Origin: Gemmatimonadota bacterium
GTDB taxonomy: Bacteria > Gemmatimonadota > Gemmatimonadetes > Gemmatimonadales > GWC2-71-9
DNA length: 8,711 nt
Reading direction: 5' to 3'
Assembly: GCA_025361465.1 (NCBI GenBank)
Contig: JANYAG010000108.1
Span: 1 to 8,711, forward strand
The first letter of the stretch is position 1. Each line of letters begins with the position of its first letter. Of the stretch, positions 1 through 6,202 are shown in pieces. Both the position numbers and the translations under genes were made by a program. The notes beneath the pieces were generated by a model. That model saw only the letters and a list, made by a program, of their open reading frames with translations, was not told the DNA's origin and did not search any database.

Positions 1-838
1 CTTCGAGCGTGATGGCGTTGTTGAATTTCGGCAGGCGGGGTCGAAAATAGTTGGCGACCCGCTCGGCCATCGCCCCGAGCGCAATCGGGTCGCGCTGTGC
101 CGGGTTCCCGATGCGCTCGAACCGCTGTGCCACGCGCTGCAGCCGCTCCGCATCCGCATCGAGAAACTCGGCGATCTTCTCCCGCGAGAGTCCCTCCGTG
201 CGCAATTGCTCGATCCACCCCTGGAGTGAGGTCAGGGGCGTCCCCATCTGGTGCGCCGCTTCGCGCGCCATCGCGACCCACATCCGGTCGCGCTGTGCGG
301 TGGTCGCGGTGCGGTACGCACTGATCCCCACCATCACCATCACGAGCATGGTGAGCACCTGCAGGCCGCCGAGGGTCGATAAGAGCCGGGTGATCGGCAC
401 GGAGCCGTAATGAATCACCGCAAAACCCGGCACCACGATTGCGGGGTTGACGCCGTCGAGTTGCTTCGCGAAGGCGGCGACCCGCGGATCATCACGGCCG
501 GTGGGGTTGCCGGTCGGCACGAACGGGAGATTGTTCGATGCGGTCACCCGCCCACCGGTGTCGGTCACCACCAGGGGGATGCCCAGCTCCCCGATTCGCT
601 GCCCCAGTTCCAGCAGCGCCGAGGTCTGGTCGCCGCCATTGGGATCGTTCAGTGCTCCATAGACCGTTGAGTAGATGCGCGAAGCCGTCAGCGCCTCATC
701 GCGGAGGTGCTGGATCACCAGGTAGCTGGTACCAAGACTGAGGCCGGCCAGGAGCGCCACCAGCAGGACCGCCGCGCTTGGGGCGAGGCGGCGCAGGCGC
801 TCCTTACGGCCGCGGGACGAGACGATCGGTCCCGACAT
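1..838 (-). CDS. Membrane sensor histidine kinase, partial (N-terminal 279 residues)
   Basis: Reading leftward from an ATG at 838 gives an uninterrupted frame of 279 codons that leaves the window at base 1. A first membrane segment spans about residues 19-42, followed by an extracytoplasmic sensor stretch (about 43-150) and a second membrane segment at about 152-175. Next comes a HisKA dimerisation domain with the H-box AHQMGTPLTSL; His196 is the expected autophosphorylated residue. The N, D, F and G boxes of the ATPase domain lie outside the window. This architecture is that of a two-component sensor kinase that autophosphorylates and passes phosphate to a response regulator, which is not visible here; the signal is unknown. 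The start lies inside serS and overlaps its last 35 bases in another frame. There is no good Shine-Dalgarno sequence, so translation is probably coupled to serS. Later in-frame starts would cut into the first membrane helix, which supports this ATG. Confidence 0.88.
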   Translation of the reverse strand, partial: MSGPIVSSRGRKERLRRLAPSAAVLLVALLAGLSLGTSYLVIQHLRDEALTASRIYSTVYGALNDPNGGDQTSALLELGQRIGELGIPLVVTDTGGRVTASNNLPFVPTGNPTGRDDPRVAAFAKQLDGVNPAIVVPGFAVIHYGSVPITRLLSTLGGLQVLTMLVMVMVGISAYRTATTAQRDRMWVAMAREAAHQMGTPLTSLQGWIEQLRTEGLSREKIAEFLDADAERLQRVAQRFERIGNPAQRDPIALGAMAERVANYFRPRLPKFNNAITLE

Positions 839-2087
839 AGGGGACCAGGGCGGCGGGGAGGACGACCGAGCCGTCGGCCTGCTGGCCGTTCTCGAGCAGG
901 GCGATGATCGTGCGCGGGAAGGCCACCCCGGACGCGTTCAGGGTGTGGACAAACTCCGGCTTCGCCCCGGGTGCGGGCCGATACCGGATGTTGGCGCGCC
1001 GGGCCTGGAAATCGGTGAAATTGCTCGCGCTAGACACCTCGAGCCAGGTACCGACGCCGGCGCCCCAGGCTTCGAGGTCGAAGGTACAGGCGCTTGCGAA
1101 GCCAGTGTCGCCGGCAGCGAGCGCCAGCACCCGGTACGGAATTCCCAGCCGTTGAAGCACGGTCTCCGCCTGCGCAGTGATGACGCCATGTTCCCGCGCG
1201 CTGTCTTCCGGCCGCACCAGCCGGACCACTTCGACCTTGTCGAACTGGTGGACCCGGATCAATCCGCGGGTGTCCTTCCCGTGCGATCCGGCCTCGCGCC
1301 GGAAACAAGGCGTATAGGCCGTCACGGCAATCGGCAGCATCGCGACGTCGAGGATCTCGTCACGGTACATGTTGGTAAGCGGCACCTCGGAGGTCGGGAT
1401 GAGGTACAACTCATCGCGCTCCACGCAGTACATGTCTTCCTGCAACTTCGGCAGCTGCCCGGTCCCTCGCGCACTCGCCTCGTTGACCAGGTACGGCGGC
1501 TGCACCTCGAGGTATCCGTGCTCCTTGGTGTGCAGGTCGAGCATGAAGTTGGCCAGCCCACGCACCAACCGGGCACCCTGCCCCGTGAAGAGCGGGAACC
1601 CCGAGCCCGTGAGCTTGGTGCCGCGGGCGAGGTCGAAGAGGCCCAGTGCCGCGCCAAGATCCCAGTGCGGCTTTGGCGTGAAGGCAAACGCCTGTGGTTC
1701 GCCCCAGGTGCGGACCACGCGATTGGCCGTGGCATCACCGTCCGGCACAGACTCCAGCAGGATATTGGGGAGGGCCGCCAGATGGGCATCCAGCAAGGAC
1801 TCGATGTCGCGAAGATCGGCCTCGAGGGCGCGAACCCGGTCGCCGGAGTCCTTCAGTTCCGCAAGCAGATCGTCGGCCGCGAGCGCTGCCCGTTTCCGGC
1901 GGGCGACTTCCGCCGTCTGCGCATTCCGTTCCGCCTGGAGTCGCTCGACCTGCCCGACGGACTCCCGGCGCCGCGTGTCAAGATCGAGGACACGATCGAG
2001 TTGCTTGAGCGCCTCGGGATCGAGACGTCGTCCCAACGCGGCGCGTGCGGCCGCTGGATCGTGGCGTAGTCGACGGAGGTCGATCAC
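804..2087 (-). CDS. serS: Seryl-tRNA synthetase
   Basis: This cytoplasmic class II aminoacyl-tRNA synthetase joins serine to tRNA-Ser using ATP and can also charge tRNA-Sec. The 427 residues match the usual bacterial length. Residues about 27-105 form the charged, heptad-like antiparallel coiled-coil arm that grips the long variable arm of tRNA-Ser. The catalytic core follows: TSE at 232-234 for serine binding, motif 2 with FRREAGSHGKDTRG from 262 and RVHQFDKVE at 278-286, and motif 3 NASGVAFPRTIIALLENGQ at 384-402 with the ATP-contacting Arg392. The start is a GTG three bases after the stop of the upstream lipoprotein gene. No clear ribosome binding site precedes it, which suggests coupled translation. 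Its 3' end overlaps the histidine kinase start by 35 bases. All key motifs are intact. Confidence 0.98.
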   Translation of the reverse strand: MIDLRRLRHDPAAARAALGRRLDPEALKQLDRVLDLDTRRRESVGQVERLQAERNAQTAEVARRKRAALAADDLLAELKDSGDRVRALEADLRDIESLLDAHLAALPNILLESVPDGDATANRVVRTWGEPQAFAFTPKPHWDLGAALGLFDLARGTKLTGSGFPLFTGQGARLVRGLANFMLDLHTKEHGYLEVQPPYLVNEASARGTGQLPKLQEDMYCVERDELYLIPTSEVPLTNMYRDEILDVAMLPIAVTAYTPCFRREAGSHGKDTRGLIRVHQFDKVEVVRLVRPEDSAREHGVITAQAETVLQRLGIPYRVLALAAGDTGFASACTFDLEAWGAGVGTWLEVSSASNFTDFQARRANIRYRPAPGAKPEFVHTLNASGVAFPRTIIALLENGQQADGSVVLPAALVPYVGTDRLVPRP

Positions 2088-2090
2088 GGA

Positions 2091-2639
2091 TCAGCTGGTC
2101 GGGACGCCGGTCGCGAGGCTCCGGTATCCGCAATTGGTGTTGGCAAGCACCTGCATCTTCATCGTCCGCTGCGTGTCATCGAAGCTGAGGATCTGCAACT
2201 TGGCGTACTGCGGCACGCCGAGGCTGCACGCGATCCGTGAACGGGCCACGACGACATCCCCGACCGCGATCGCGAGGGTGTCATTCGACACATAGCCGTC
2301 GACTGGTGCAGTGACGAGCGTCTCAAACGTGGCGGTCACCCTCTGCAATCCGGGGTCGGCGGAGCTCGACGACCCGAGCCCGACCACCTCGAGCGGCAGG
2401 AGGACGTGGTGCCCGGCCGCGCTGATGTTGTAGATGAAATCGAAATTCGAGGACAGGTCGGTCCGGACCGCCAGACCTTCAGCCACCGAGAAGGCGGCCG
2501 GCCAGCGTAGCTCGCTGCCGTTGAGCGCCCCCAGCGTGACCGTATCGACGGCGTTGCTGAGTTGCGCAGGCGGCAGCTGCGTGCCGCCACAGGCGGCGGT
2601 CAGGATCGCGACAGCGAGGAGGAACGGGGGAGCCTTCAT
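2091..2639 (-). CDS. Putative lipoprotein of unknown function
   Basis: This 182-residue protein begins with a lysine, a hydrophobic stretch (residues 5-16) and a lipobox-like LTAAC with Cys17, then a Gly/Pro-rich linker. That is the pattern of a lipid-anchored exported protein, although Thr at the -3 position is less typical than Leu. The mature part alternates short hydrophobic and polar stretches in a way that suggests beta structure, and it contains two further cysteines (138 and 170) that could form a disulphide. I recognise no family. It is the first gene of the leftward cluster and ends three bases before the serS GTG, so it is probably co-transcribed with serS and the histidine kinase. 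There is no Shine-Dalgarno sequence upstream of its ATG; a promoter-like -10 element sits only 6 bases before it, so it may be translated from a leaderless message. Confidence 0.8.
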   Translation of the reverse strand: MKAPPFLLAVAILTAACGGTQLPPAQLSNAVDTVTLGALNGSELRWPAAFSVAEGLAVRTDLSSNFDFIYNISAAGHHVLLPLEVVGLGSSSSADPGLQRVTATFETLVTAPVDGYVSNDTLAIAVGDVVVARSRIACSLGVPQYAKLQILSFDDTQRTMKMQVLANTNCGYRSLATGVPTS

Positions 2640-2645
2640 GACGGA

Positions 2646-2674
2646 AGGTTAGACCGCTGGCCGAAACGCGGCAA
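2646..2674 (-). promoter_or_regulatory. Predicted promoter of the lipoprotein-serS-kinase cluster (leaderless)
   Basis: On the minus strand TTGCCG (2674-2669) and TAACCT (2651-2646) are separated by 17 bases, a standard sigma-70-type spacing. Only 6 bases lie between the -10 element and the ATG at 2639, which would place the transcription start at or next to the A of the start codon. The lack of any purine-rich ribosome binding site there fits a leaderless transcript. This is a pattern-based prediction only. Confidence 0.5.
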
Positions 2675-2688
2675 CCCGCCGTCATTGC

Positions 2689-2718
2689 TTGACTTCGCCG
2701 CCGCGACGACCGTAGCTT
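2689..2718 (+). promoter_or_regulatory. Predicted promoter of the Roadblock-manC operon
   Basis: TTGACT at 2689-2694 and TAGCTT at 2713-2718 are separated by 18 bases on the plus strand. Transcription would start near 2725, giving a leader of roughly 28 bases before the ATG at 2753. It lies back to back with the predicted leftward promoter, with 14 bases between the two -35 elements. The -10 match is moderate. Confidence 0.45.
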
Positions 2719-2738
2719 CGCGCGTCCCTCCCGCCACC

Positions 2739-2743
2739 AGGAG
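2739..2743 (+). promoter_or_regulatory. Ribosome binding site for the Roadblock gene
   Basis: AGGAG lies 9 bases before the ATG at 2753 and supports that start codon. Confidence 0.7.
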
Positions 2744-2752
2744 ACCAGGCCG

Positions 2753-3106
2753 ATGCAACCACTCCGCTCCATCCTCCTCGCCCTGGCCGAACGGCCGGAG
2801 GTCGCCGGTGTGGCCGTGGTGAGCGATGAGGGGCTGATCGTCGAGTCGGCACTCCCGTCCACGCTCGACCCCGAGGCCGTGGCCGCCCACGCGGTGTCGG
2901 TATTCCGGTACCTCGCCTCCCTCGGCGGCGCGGTGGCGCAGGGTGCACCACGGCAGGTGGTCGTCGAAGGGACCGCAGGCGTCCTGGTGCTCCATCGGCT
3001 CCCCGGCGGGGCCACGCTGTTGGTTCTGGCGGCTCCGGGTGATGACCTAGGAATTCTGCTCAATGACCTCCGCCGGCACGCTCCGGCCCTCGAACAGCTG
3101 ATCTAG
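2753..3106 (+). CDS. Roadblock/LC7-domain protein (MglB-like fold)
   Basis: The 117 residues form a single Roadblock/LC7 domain. An N-terminal helix leads into VAGVAVVSDEGLIVES (17-32), then a helix (about 39-57), a strand VVVEGTAGVLVLHRL, a strand TLLVLAA, and the closing DDLGILLNDLRR. This is the compact dimeric fold shared by MglB, which regulates the small GTPase MglA, and by related bacterial regulators. No GTPase partner is present in the window, so its partner is unknown. It is cytoplasmic, with no signal peptide or membrane segment. It is the first gene of the rightward operon and its TAG is 10 bases before manC. A role as a small regulator or scaffold is inferred from the fold; sequence similarity to MglB proper is not demonstrated. 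Confidence 0.8.
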   Translation: MQPLRSILLALAERPEVAGVAVVSDEGLIVESALPSTLDPEAVAAHAVSVFRYLASLGGAVAQGAPRQVVVEGTAGVLVLHRLPGGATLLVLAAPGDDLGILLNDLRRHAPALEQLI

Positions 3107-3116
3107 GGGACTGAAG

Positions 3117-4145
3117 ATGCAATGGGCAATCCTGCTGGCCGGTGGTTCCGGAACGAGGTTCTGGCCGCTCTCCTCGCCCTCGCATCCCAAGCAGCTCCTG
3201 CCGCTGGCCGGACCGCGCTCGAGCGCCGAGGAAGCGGTTGATCGCCTGGCGGGTTTCATCCCTCCCGAACGGATCCTGGTCGTCTCCGGCGCCGCCTTGG
3301 CGGCCCAGCTTCAGGATCGGCTCACCGTGCCGACCGGCAATTACCTGATTGAACCGCGGGCTGCTTCCACGGGCCCGGCGTTGGTGTGGGCGACGCTGGA
3401 GGCCGCCCGGCGGGACCCGGAGGCCGCAATCGTCTCGATGCATGCCGACTGGTCCGTCCGCGACGCCGCCGCGTTCGCCGCCACGGCGGCGATCGCGCTG
3501 GAAACCGCGGCCCGCCACCACCGCTTGGTCACGGTCGGGATCGTGCCTTCACGGCCGGAGACCGGCTTCGGCTACATCGTCCCCGGCGACCGGCTCGACT
3601 CGGCCGCTCGCGCCGTCGGGCGATTTGTCGAGAAACCCGACGCGACCCGGGCGCTCAACCTGATGGCCGACGGCGCCCTCTGGAACAGCGGCCTGTTCGC
3701 ATGGCGCGCCGATGATCTCCGGCGCGAGGTCGAACGGCACACGGACGAGATCGCGCCCTACTTGACGCTGCTCGACCAGGGGGACATTGCGGGCTTCTTC
3801 CGGGGGGTTCGCGAAGTCTCGATTGATGTCGGCCTGTTCGAGCGCAGCGAGGCGGTGGCGGTCATCACCGGTGACTTTGCGTGGGACGACATCGGGACAT
3901 GGGAAGCGCTGGCCCGGGTGCGGTCGCGCGATCGCTATGGCAACGTGGTGCATGGTCCGGTGACCCTGGTGGACTGCAGCGACTGCATTGTCTGGAATGA
4001 CGGGCCACCGATGGTCCTGAGCGGGGTGCGCGACATCGTGGTCGTCCAAGCCAACCAGCGCACCTTGGTGCTCGACCGGGCGCGAGCGCCGGAACTGAAG
4101 AAGACCCTTGACGCGCTCCCGCCTGCGGTGCGCGAACTGGACTGA
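3117..4145 (+). CDS. manC: Mannose-1-phosphate guanylyltransferase (GDP-mannose pyrophosphorylase)
   Basis: The enzyme makes GDP-mannose and pyrophosphate from mannose-1-phosphate and GTP in the cytoplasm, supplying mannose and its derivatives for glycans. The 342 residues correspond to the single-domain form without the C-terminal isomerase extension found in some homologues. Visible motifs are the nucleotide-binding AGGSGTRFWPLS (8-19) and PKQLL (24-28), EPRAASTGPA (79-88), a probable metal-binding Asp111 in MHADW, TGFGYI (149-154), FVEKPD (170-175), WNSGLFAW (189-196), SIDVGLFE (235-242) and DFAWDDIGTWEAL (253-265). Some positions differ from the common forms: MHADW replaces a PSDH-like motif, and SIDVGLFE replaces a SIDYAVME-like motif. 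A related sugar-1-phosphate nucleotidyltransferase specificity therefore cannot be excluded. The ATG has AGGGGA (3105-3110) 6 bases upstream, and the gene ends one base before the next start, consistent with an operon. Confidence 0.9.
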   Translation: MQWAILLAGGSGTRFWPLSSPSHPKQLLPLAGPRSSAEEAVDRLAGFIPPERILVVSGAALAAQLQDRLTVPTGNYLIEPRAASTGPALVWATLEAARRDPEAAIVSMHADWSVRDAAAFAATAAIALETAARHHRLVTVGIVPSRPETGFGYIVPGDRLDSAARAVGRFVEKPDATRALNLMADGALWNSGLFAWRADDLRREVERHTDEIAPYLTLLDQGDIAGFFRGVREVSIDVGLFERSEAVAVITGDFAWDDIGTWEALARVRSRDRYGNVVHGPVTLVDCSDCIVWNDGPPMVLSGVRDIVVVQANQRTLVLDRARAPELKKTLDALPPAVRELD

Positions 4146-4146
4146 C

Positions 4147-5316
4147 ATGACGAAGATCTACCTGCTCGAACCTGCGGAGCCGGGCCCAGCCTGGGCGCCC
4201 TTTGCCGGCGCGGGCCCCCTCAGTGAATTGCGCGCCGGGGCCTGGCGATTGCACGAACGCTGGGCCCAAGCGATCCACGGCACCGTCCGCGGGATCGTGG
4301 CGCCCCATTCTGCCGGGCCTCGACCAACCGGGACCGTCCCGCTGCTCGACGCGGAGTCGCTGGTCGGGCCAGCCTGGGTCGCCGACGCCACCTTCGCCCC
4401 GAAGCTGCCGATGCGAGCCGTCGCCAACAACCGCCGCCTGCTGCACGAGGGCCGCGCGGTCGCCTGGAAGCTCGACCCCGGCGAGACATGGAAGGGACCG
4501 TTTGCTGGCGGCGACGGCGTGGTGGTGGAAGGCCGGCTGTTGCGGGGTGCCTGGGACCTGATCGGCGCGCTGGAACAGTTCCTCTTCACCGACACGCTGG
4601 CCGCGCTGGATGGCCGCAGTGACCCGATTCCCGACGGCACCACGGTGCTCGGCAATCCGGCGGCCGTCTCGTTGCGAGGTGCCACGCTCGAGCCGGGTGT
4701 CCTGCTCGATGCCCGACAGGGCGGCATCATCCTCGAGTCAGGCGTTGAGGTACGCTCGGGAACGCGTATCGACGGACCGTTCTGGGCCCGCGAGGGCACC
4801 ATGCTCGTCGGCGGCGTTTTCCGCACGGTGAGCGCCGGCCCGCGATGCCGGCTCCACGGCGAAATCAGCACGTCCGTGTTCAGCGGCTACGCCAATAAGA
4901 GTCATGACGGCTTCCTCGGTCATTCCGTCGTCGGCGAGTGGGTCAACCTCGGCGCCGGCACGATCACGTCGAACCTCAAGAACACCTACGGCCCGATCCG
5001 GCTTGAGATCGGCGCCACACGACTCGACACCGGTCGCACCAATCTCGGGGCGCTCATCGGTCATCATGTGAAGACGGCGATTGGCACGCTGCTCCCCACC
5101 GGCGCCGTGCTGGGGTCGGGCGCGCAACTGTTCGGCGCGCCGCGCGCAGCCAAGTTCGTGCCGCCCTTCGCGTGGGGTGGCGAGACGGAGGAGCGGATCG
5201 GGCTCGAGGCGTTTCTCGAGATGGCCCGGCGGGTGCTCCCTCGTCGCGATGTGGTGGTCGATCAGGCGATGGAAGCGTCCCTGCGTGCGATGCACCGGCG
5301 ACTCACGGGTGCGTGA
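4147..5316 (+). CDS. GlmU-like sugar nucleotidyltransferase/acetyltransferase (alternative bacterial GlmU family)
   Basis: This 389-residue protein resembles the alternative GlmU family of Bacteroidetes-type bacteria. The N-terminal part (1-150) looks like the NTP_transf_4 domain, including PLSELRAGAWRLHERW (24-39), but lacks the classical GxGTRM-type loop. From about 160 the sequence changes to hexapeptide repeats of a left-handed beta-helix. The most conserved block, YANKSHDGFLGHSVVGEW (248-265) followed by NLGAGTITSNLKNTYG (267-282), aligns by eye with the acetyltransferase site of GlmU; His253 would correspond to the catalytic histidine. The likely role is acetylation of an amino-sugar-1-phosphate and UDP-sugar formation for envelope polymers; substrate is not proven. 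The start chosen is the ATG one base after the manC stop. An in-frame TTG at 4108 inside manC is unlikely, because the conserved beta-strand TKIYLLEP begins right after this ATG. Confidence 0.82.
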   Translation: MTKIYLLEPAEPGPAWAPFAGAGPLSELRAGAWRLHERWAQAIHGTVRGIVAPHSAGPRPTGTVPLLDAESLVGPAWVADATFAPKLPMRAVANNRRLLHEGRAVAWKLDPGETWKGPFAGGDGVVVEGRLLRGAWDLIGALEQFLFTDTLAALDGRSDPIPDGTTVLGNPAAVSLRGATLEPGVLLDARQGGIILESGVEVRSGTRIDGPFWAREGTMLVGGVFRTVSAGPRCRLHGEISTSVFSGYANKSHDGFLGHSVVGEWVNLGAGTITSNLKNTYGPIRLEIGATRLDTGRTNLGALIGHHVKTAIGTLLPTGAVLGSGAQLFGAPRAAKFVPPFAWGGETEERIGLEAFLEMARRVLPRRDVVVDQAMEASLRAMHRRLTGA

Positions 5317-5327
5317 TCTGCTCCGCG

Positions 5328-6137
5328 ATGGCTGACGCGGAGCTCTTCGTCCTTGGGTCAGGTTCAAAGGGGAATGCCTTCGTCCTGACGTACCGCGGCG
5401 CGACGCTCCTTCTCGATGTCGGGTTCTCGGCACGAGAGGTTGAGCGCCGGATGGAGCTGGCCGGCCTCGACCCGTCGTCGCTGGTTGGCTTGGCTCTGAC
5501 TCACGAGCACGGGGACCACGCCTCCGGCGCGACCCGCCTCGCGCGACGACATGAGATCCCGCTGCTGGCGTCGTTCGGCACCTGGCATGCACTCGCCAAG
5601 GGCGGTGAGCCGTGCGCATTCCTTCCGATCGGTTCGGCGAAGCAGGTCGAGGTGGGGCCGTTTGCGGTGCGCGCCTCGCCGACCTCGCATGATGCCGCGG
5701 AACCCGTCGCCCTCGGCGTCACGCTGCCCGGGGGCGTGTCGATCGGAGTGGCCTACGACCTGGGCCGCCCCACGCAGTCAGTGCGCTGGTTTCTCCGGGA
5801 CCGGACCTGCCTGGTGCTTGAGGCCAATCACGACGAGGTGCTGCTGCGCAGCAGCGGGTATCCGCCGGTGGTGCAGCAGCGCATTGCCGGGAGTGGCGGG
5901 CACCTCTCGAATCTGGATGCGGCACGCCTGCTCGAGGACGTGCATCACGAGGCACTCGCCACGGTGGTGCTGGCCCACATGAGCCTCCGCTGCAACACGG
6001 TGGAGGCGGCGCGCAACGTCATCCTGCCGGCGCTTCTTGCCCGCGGCTTTCAGGGTGGCCTGATCTTCGCCGAGCAGAACGGCCCGATGGCGGCGATCCC
6101 CCTGCACCCCCCGCATCAGGCAACGCTCTTCGGCTGA
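5328..6137 (+). CDS. Metallo-beta-lactamase-fold hydrolase, YycJ/WalJ-like
   Basis: This 269-residue cytoplasmic protein begins with ELFVLGSGSKGNAFVL (5-20), the hallmark start of the YycJ/WalJ group of metallo-beta-lactamase-fold proteins. The two-metal site is complete: THEHGDH at 58-64 (His59, His61, Asp63, His64), His121 in TSHD, Asp144 in AYDLG, and His217 in LAHMS. EANHD (165-169) and GHLSN (191-195) are also typical. Members are predicted nucleases or phosphodiesterases; in Firmicutes the gene accompanies the WalKR system, which is not seen here. It is the last gene of the rightward operon. The start is uncertain. ATG 5328 gives the usual short N-terminus, but an in-frame GTG at 5313 overlaps the previous stop by four bases (GTGA), a common coupling arrangement, and would add five residues. 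A strong hairpin follows the stop. Confidence 0.9.
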   Translation: MADAELFVLGSGSKGNAFVLTYRGATLLLDVGFSAREVERRMELAGLDPSSLVGLALTHEHGDHASGATRLARRHEIPLLASFGTWHALAKGGEPCAFLPIGSAKQVEVGPFAVRASPTSHDAAEPVALGVTLPGGVSIGVAYDLGRPTQSVRWFLRDRTCLVLEANHDEVLLRSSGYPPVVQQRIAGSGGHLSNLDAARLLEDVHHEALATVVLAHMSLRCNTVEAARNVILPALLARGFQGGLIFAEQNGPMAAIPLHPPHQATLFG

Positions 6138-6158
6138 GGGGGGAGCCATCACACGAGA

Positions 6159-6182
6159 AAGGCCCCGCGCGAGCGGGGCCTT
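6159..6182. terminator. Hairpin between convergent genes, probable bidirectional terminator
   Basis: A perfect 10-bp stem (AAGGCCCCGC at 6159-6168 with GCGGGGCCTT at 6173-6182) is closed by GCGA, a GNRA-type tetraloop. It lies 21 bases after the hydrolase stop and 20 bases after the end of the converging secreted-protein gene. Arms ending in AA/TT give short T tracts in both directions (TTCGTC rightward, TTTCTC leftward), so it may end transcription from both sides. Confidence 0.8.
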
Positions 6183-6202
6183 CGTCATCTCCCTCCGGGC
6201 GC

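Noticed and set aside
945..2295. Long open frames on the plus strand opposite serS (up to about 370 codons)
   Set aside because: They are antisense to a clearly identified serS, have Arg/Ser/Pro-rich low-complexity translations with no recognisable motif, and arise from the high GC content of the genome.
4108..4146. Upstream TTG start extending the GlmU-like protein by 13 residues
   Set aside because: The extension lies inside manC, and the conserved first strand begins immediately after the ATG at 4147.
4738..5619. Minus-strand open frame of 293 codons across the end of the GlmU-like gene and the start of the hydrolase
   Set aside because: It spans two well-supported plus-strand genes and has an Arg/Ala/Gly-rich translation typical of a GC shadow frame.
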